Below the pieces are notes generated by a model. It saw only the letters and a program-made list of their open reading frames with translations. It ran no database searches and was not told the origin of the DNA. This document shows, one piece after another, positions 58,721 through 64,000 of a stretch of DNA of 64,000 nt. Source of the stretch: Lethocerus indicus. Its lineage: Eukaryota; Arthropoda; Insecta; Hemiptera; Belostomatidae. The stretch spans positions 29,106,816-29,170,815 of the forward strand of contig JACDQD010000007.1 of assembly GCA_019843655.1 (NCBI GenBank). Direction: 5' to 3'. Made by a program: the position numbers and the translations under genes. Numbering within the stretch: position 1 is the stretch's first letter; the number at the start of each line of letters is the position of its first letter.

Positions 58721-59185
58721 CACAATACACATATTCCAGGATAGTCTGGAAAACGATGTTCCGTCGGAACGTCCCCGGATGAGGATGCTCGTCCAAAGGG
58801 GAATACTAATCGGGCTGTTAAGTACCGCTGTTACTACTGTTACTGTGCTATAAGCCGTGCTGCTGCTGCTGCCTGCCACTGCTGTAGTATTGTACCGTAA
58901 AGTCGGATAATGCAATAATAATGACGATAGCCGACGGCCCATTCAGACTGGCAAGGTCACTACAGAAACGGCGTGACCTTGACTACAACCCTCCCCCTAC
59001 CACCCCCTCCACGTCTGTCTTCCTCCAGAGTCGGATACTCTCATCCGGTGGCAGATCTGTTTGAAGAAATTGGCGATCGGAGGAATTTCACTATTTCTGA
59101 ACACTATCAAAACGACAGATATCGAGTTTCAAGTGGGCTGTATTCGGTCCACGAAATTACTTAAATAAAAAAAAATATATATATA
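58721..59185. other. Spacer, nothing recognised
   Basis: CTGCTGCTGC run at 58861-58876. Open frame 58973-59164 has no recognised domain. Confidence 0.45.
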
Positions 59186-59403
59186 GGGTGTCCCAAAATT
59201 AACGAAAGATTTGATTTCGCCACAATTGTTGCAGTAAAGTCGACAACCGTATTAAAAAAAAAACCATTTGACAGCCGATAGTTTAGGGTCAGTACAAATG
59301 GGGGCGTTACACGATAGAACAACGTGTTTTCATTGTTGAACAATATTTTGAAAAATAATGAAAGTTTGGCAGCCACAGTTCGATTCAAATCTTAATTTTG
59401 GGA

Positions 59404-59407
<4 letters not shown>
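59186..59407 (+). mobile_element. Family B inverted-repeat element, short copy
   Basis: TA-GGGTGTCCCAAAATTAACG left and AAATCTTAATTTTGGGACAC right, then (TA)n 59406-59444. Lacks the 3' part present in 35901-36297. Confidence 0.8.
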
Positions 59408-59447
<40 letters not shown>

Positions 59448-59559
59448 TAAATTTCGCGTTATTTCCTATATTTGGCCCATCGAAAATACCATCAGTTGTT
59501 ACGATATTACGTCAGGAAACTATTTTCGAAATTAGACAGAGAATACCGGTTTCGGTTGT

Positions 59560-59745
59560 CTGCTGGGGGTTGGAATACAGTAGATTTCGTGCGATTTCCC
59601 CCACTGCGGCGAAGAAACGTCCAGAGTGCTAAGAGAAGATGCAACTGAAGACGGCGAGCGGCCGAAACCGGGGTCCAGCGGGAAATCGGTCTTTTTTTCC
59701 GGCCGAGAGGAAACGGAAACACACGGAATCTACAGAATTTGTAGG
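59560..59745. repeat. Foldback family F, degraded copy
   Basis: GGGGGTTGGAATACAGTAGATTTCGTG (interrupted) left, ACTGAAGACGGCGAGCGGCC and GAGAGGAAACGGAAACACAC right. Confidence 0.7.
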
Positions 59746-59839
59746 GTAAATTTCCGTCTGTTTGGCCTATATTACGTTGGGACATTGTTTACGAAATTGG
59801 ATCGGTAATTTTGATTTGGTAATTTTTGAAAAAACGAAA

Positions 59840-59930
59840 TTTCCTCTGTAGGGCAAGTGTATCTCACTTTGGGACCACTGCGGAATGAATTTTAGAACAA
59901 ATCCGTGTAAATTGTTCAACATTTAAAAAG
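59840..59930 (+). repeat. 104-bp satellite family S, single unit
   Basis: One unit (GGCAAGTGTATCTCACTTTG) isolated from any array, with a diverged end. Confidence 0.8.
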
Positions 59931-60084
59931 GGCTTAACTGTCGGAAAGGACCGAAAAAACCGGCGTAAACTCAATACGCGTTTCGGTCTGGTAAAATATT
60001 CGGTATTTTTGAATGTCGCGACTAAAATTTTTTATTACAAAAAATAGATTATTACAGCGATAGTACGAATTTATCCGCCTTCAG

Positions 60085-60285
60085 TAGCGGCGGTGTCACT
60101 TCGCTTCGTGTTAGTGACAGTGACTCAGTGAGCAGTGTGAGGATGCCCCCCCCCCGAAAAAAAACATCCAAAGTGCCAATAGTGACTAACAAAACGGCGC
60201 TACTGAAGATGGCGAGCGGCCGAACACACCGAATCTACGTTGGTATTCCAACCCCTCGCAGACCGCAAAACAGGTATTCCAAATT
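60085..60285. repeat. Foldback family F, partial copy
   Basis: GTGAGGATGCCCCCCC, AAAACATCCAAAGTGCC, GCGCTACTGAAGATGGCGAG and the outer right end CCTCGCAGACCGCAAAACAG. Confidence 0.75.
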
Positions 60286-60734
60286 GAACTGTGTAATTCA
60301 CCAACACTGTAATCCGAATTAACACACTGAGACTCAATACTGATTTTTAGACCTGGGGTATTTTAGAATGTGTCGAGAACCGGGTTCCCAAACTTTAGGA
60401 ACCAACGGATAAATCTACGTTATTTTAAAGTTTAATTCCGTCCTCTGGGAACGGAATAACGTCAACAGGAGGGTACGCTGCCGTGGTCGGCAGTGGGTGA
60501 AGCGTGTGTGTGGGGCATTTCGAACCGGTCCATTAAGCATCCCGGTTGGGGTATTTCTTTTTTTTTATTTCTGTTTTTATTTTTTTTTTTTCAGTTTTTC
60601 TTTCGGTCCGCTCCCAGTTTATAGGCGATTTTTATCACAGTTTTTGTTCCTGCATTCCGTCGGGCCGTCTTTGGGCGACGGTCACTCTCGCTACGTCCCT
60701 AACTTGGGCACGAGATAATATCACGATTAGGGGT
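60286..60734. other. Spacer, nothing recognised
   Basis: T-rich 60550-60600, giving a false hydrophobic peptide. No gene. Confidence 0.45.
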
Positions 60735-60850
60735 GGGGGTGGAAATCTATATAAGTAGAAACGTACGTCAACCCAGTGTTAACACTGTACCGTGATGATA
60801 TCCAATTCCAATTGAGTTGATAAGAAATATTCACCAACAATTTCAGCCTA
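60735..60850. repeat. Dispersed repeat E, copy 3 (inverted)
   Basis: GGAAATCTATATAAGTAGAA, CAGTGTTAACACTG and CAATTCCAATTGAGTTGATA, the complement of copies 1 and 2. Confidence 0.7.
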
Positions 60851-60904
60851 TTTTCATGCAGCGTTCGGAAATAATATATGCTCGCCTGATTGGAAGTTTC
60901 GCCA

Positions 60905-61156
60905 GACACCGCCTGTTTCGGCCGCTCGCCGTCTTCGGTAGCCCAGTGTTGTCAGTCACTTTCGGCACTTTGTATGTCTTTCGGCCATCCTGACCGCACT
61001 GTCACTGTCACTCTTGTACTGGGGTGTGGCTCCGAGATACCGCTACTGAAGATGGGGCGAGTGGCCGAAACCGGGGTCTAGCGAAAGACCACCAAAACCG
61101 GCGCGAGAGAGGAGACAGAAACACACGAAATTTACGGTATTCCAACCCCTCGCAGA

Positions 61157-61160
<4 letters not shown>
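60905..61160. repeat. Foldback family F, copy
   Basis: Left GTTTCGGCCGCTCGCCGTCT, right ACCGCTACTGAAGATGGGGC, GGTCTAGCGAAAGACC and AATTTACGGTATTCCAACCC, ending at (TA)n 61160-61214. Confidence 0.8.
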
Positions 61161-61217
<57 letters not shown>

Positions 61218-61301
61218 CATTTTTACATAATTATAACTGTCGAGCTATACCCAATATATAATAAGTGGCTAGTTATCTGCTTTATATAGTAATATATAAC
61301 G

Positions 61302-61358
<57 letters not shown>

Positions 61359-61794
61359 GATATATGTAACAAGGTGTGGGAGAGTGTGGAGGCTGAACGG
61401 AGGAAAGTGAATTCCTGGAGAACAGATTTAAAAACCTGTTCCTCCAGAACAGGGCCGCCCCCCCCCCCCCCCCTACCCACTGCCATTACCACTTCTCCCG
61501 CAGGCTCTACCAGACAACTGGGTCAATTCTCCAATCGGAAGCGACGTAATATCTTTTAGGAGGAACTGGTTTTATACCTGGCCTTCTGGAACCCGGCTTC
61601 GATACCCCCATCCCCCCCCCCCCACCCAACCACCTCCTCCTCGAGCCGACAACACCCGGTTGTGGGGGCGGTGGCAGCAGCGGCTGGGGCGGGGGGGATA
61701 TTATAAGACAAGCCCCTGAGGAGACGTCCTGCGACCGAAGTTGTACGGGATACGCGGGGATAACACCGAAAGAATCGAGTCACACGAAAGTTCA
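61160..61794. repeat. Two (TA)n tracts, then spacer
   Basis: (TA)n 61160-61214 and 61305-61354. From 61360 to 61794 unique sequence with C runs at 61459-61472 and 61612-61624. No gene recognised. Confidence 0.75.
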
Positions 61795-64000
61795 AAAATT
61801 TTTTCAAAAATTGTCACGAATTTGTTCCCATATTCAGTCGACACAGTGGTCCCAAAGTGAGAGACAATTGCCCTATCTATAGAGGAAAGTTGAGAAAACG
61901 AAAATTTTATTTTTCAAAATATTCACGCAATATTCAGTCCACGCAGTGGTCCCAAAGTGAGATACACTTGCCCTATCTATAGAGGAAAGTTAGAAAACTG
62001 AAAATTTTATTTTTTCAAAAATATTCACGGATTTGTGCCATAATTCAGTCCACGCAGTGGTCCCAAAGTGAGATACACTTGCCCTATAGAGGAAAGTTGA
62101 GAAAACGAAAATTTTATTTTTTCAAAAATATTCACGCATTTGTCCCATATTCAGTCGACGCAGTGGTCCCAAAGTGAGATACACTTGCCCTATCTATAGA
62201 GGAAAGTTGAGAAAACGAAAATTTTATTTTTTCAAAAATATTCACGCATTTGTCCCATATTCAGTCGACGCAGTGGTCCCAAAGTGAGATACAATTGCCC
62301 TATCTATAGAGGAAAGTTGAGAAAACGAAAATTTTATTTTTTCAAAAATATTCACGCATTTGTCCCATATTCAGTCGACGCAGTGGTCCCAAAGTGAGTT
62401 ACTATCCTATGAGGAAAGTTGAGAAAACGAAAATTTTATTTTTCAAAATATTCACGCATTTGTCCCATATTCAGTCGACGCAGTGGTCCCAAAGTGAGAT
62501 ACACTCGCCCTATCTATAGAGGAAAGTTGAGAAAACGAAAATTTTATTTTTTCAAAAATTGTCACGAATTTGTTCCCATATTCAGTCGACGCAGTGGTCC
62601 CAAAGTGAGATACACGCTATCTATGAGGAAAGTTGAGAAAACGAAAATTTTATTTTTCAAAATATTCACGCATTTGTCCCATATTCAGTCGACGCAGTGG
62701 TCCCAAAGTGAGATACACGCTATCTATGAGGAAAGTTGAGAAAACGAAAATTTTATTTTTTCAAAAATATTCACGCATTTGTCCCATATTCAGTCGACGC
62801 AGTGGTCCCAAAGTGAGATACAATTGCCCTATCTATAGAGGAAAGTTGAGAAAACGAAAATTTTATTTTTTCAAAAATATTCACGCATTTGTCCCATATT
62901 CAGTCGACGCAGTGGTCCCAAAGTGAGATACACTTGCCCTATCTATAGAGGAAAGTTGAGAAAACGAAAATTTTATTTTTTCAAAAATATTCACGCATTT
63001 GTCCCATATTCAGTCGACGCAGTGGTCCCAAAGTGAGATACACTTGCCCTATCTATAGAGGAAAGTTGAGAAAACGAAAATTTTATTTTTTCAAAAATAT
63101 TCACGCATTTGTCCCATATTCAGTCGACGCAGTGGTCCCAAAGTGAGATACACTTGCCCTATCTATAGAGGAAAGTTGAGAAAACGAAAATTTTATTTTT
63201 CAAAATATTCACGCATTTGTCCCATATTCAGTCGACGCAGTGGTCCCAAAGTGAGATACACTTGCCCTATCTATAGAGGAAAGTTGAGAAAACGAAAATT
63301 TTATTTTTTCAAAAATATTCACGCATTTGTCCCATATTCAGTCGACGCAGTGGTCCCAAAGTGAGATACACTTGCCCTATCTATAGAGGAAAGTTGAGAA
63401 AACGAAAATTTTATTTTTTCAAAAATATTCACGCATTTGTCCCATATTCAGTCGCAGTGGTCCCAAAGTGAGATACAATTGCCCTATCTATAGAGGAAAG
63501 TTGAGAAAACGAAAATTTTATTTTTTCAAAAATATTCACGCATTTGTCCCATATTCAGTCGACGCAGTGGTCCCAAAGTGAGATACACTTGCCCTATTGA
63601 GGAAAGTTGAAAAACCGAAAATTTCATTTTTTCAAAATTTGTCCCATATTCAGTCGACGCAGTGGTCCCAAAGTGAGATACACTTGCCCTATAGAGGAAA
63701 GTTGAAAAACCGAAAATTTCATTTTTTCAAAAATTGTCACGGATTTGTGGCATATTCAGTCCACAGTGGTCCCAAAGTGAGATACAATTGCCCTATAGAG
63801 GAAAGTTGAAAAACCGAAAATTTCATTTTTTCAAAAATTGTCACTGATTTGTTCCCATACTCAGTCCACAGTGGTCCCAAAGTGAGATACACTTGCCCTA
63901 TAGAGGAAAGTTGAAAAAACGAAAATTTTATTTTTTCAAAAATATTCACGGATTTGTCCCATATACTCAGTCCACAGTGGTCCCAAAGTGAGATACACTT
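61795..64000 (-). repeat. 112-bp satellite family S, block 5, extends past the window
   Basis: About 20 units in reverse orientation (GTGGTCCCAAAGTGAGATAC). Most carry an 8-bp insertion making CCCTATCTATAGAGG and a CGACGCAGTGG variant. The last four or five units (63590-64000) return to the 104-bp type found elsewhere. Open frames with ICPIFSRRSGPKVRYT are by-products. Confidence 0.95.

Overview
This window is nuclear DNA from a eukaryote, most likely an insect or other arthropod. The evidence is a spliced gene with canonical GT-AG introns for an insect-style organic anion transporter, many Tc1/mariner-type inverted-repeat elements with TA flanks, long (TA)n and (GA)n microsatellites, and no bacterial gene organisation. 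Only one convincing protein-coding gene is present. Almost everything else is repetitive DNA.

The gene lies on the minus strand, 17011 down to 4163. It encodes an Oatp/SLCO transporter of about 690-700 residues. Six exons join cleanly in phase once two one-base frame breaks are allowed for (at 16366-16373 and 12648-12668). A seventh, terminal exon (4303-4163) is out of phase with the sixth, so a short exon for transmembrane segment 12 was probably missed or is damaged. The introns are full of tandem DNA. Intron 4 holds a 104-bp satellite block and a 248-bp repeat. Intron 5 holds a mariner-like inverted-repeat element carrying a 48-bp palindromic minisatellite. Intron 6 (about 7.2 kb) is nearly all a 163-bp AT-rich tandem array.

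From 17 to 23 kb there are two oppositely oriented arrays of a roughly 70-bp repeat and two large blocks of a 23-bp repeat. From 22.8 to 61 kb the sequence is a mosaic of repeat families: (F) a palindromic foldback element with core GGCGAGCGGCCGAAACC, over 20 copies; (A) roughly 212-bp mariner deletion derivatives that keep only the transposase C-terminus between TIRs; (B) elements with TIR GGGTGTCCCAAAATTAACG and a helix-turn-helix remnant; (C) elements with TIR GGGTCGGCAACTAAG; a 148-bp, a 20-bp and an 18-24-bp tandem array; and long inverted repeats, the largest being 51614-53401. A 104-112-bp satellite recurs at 12.7, 32.4, 33.8, 58.0 and 61.8 kb, and the last block runs off the window end.

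The most interesting non-coding signal is a pair of hammerhead-ribozyme-like motifs (23844-23889 plus; 25555-25600 minus), with two decayed copies at 43.6 and 49.8 kb. They match the short-stem-III form known from Penelope-like retroelements. No reverse transcriptase is visible in the window. All calls were made by eye from the sequence. No database or folding program was used, and boundaries of degenerate repeats are approximate.
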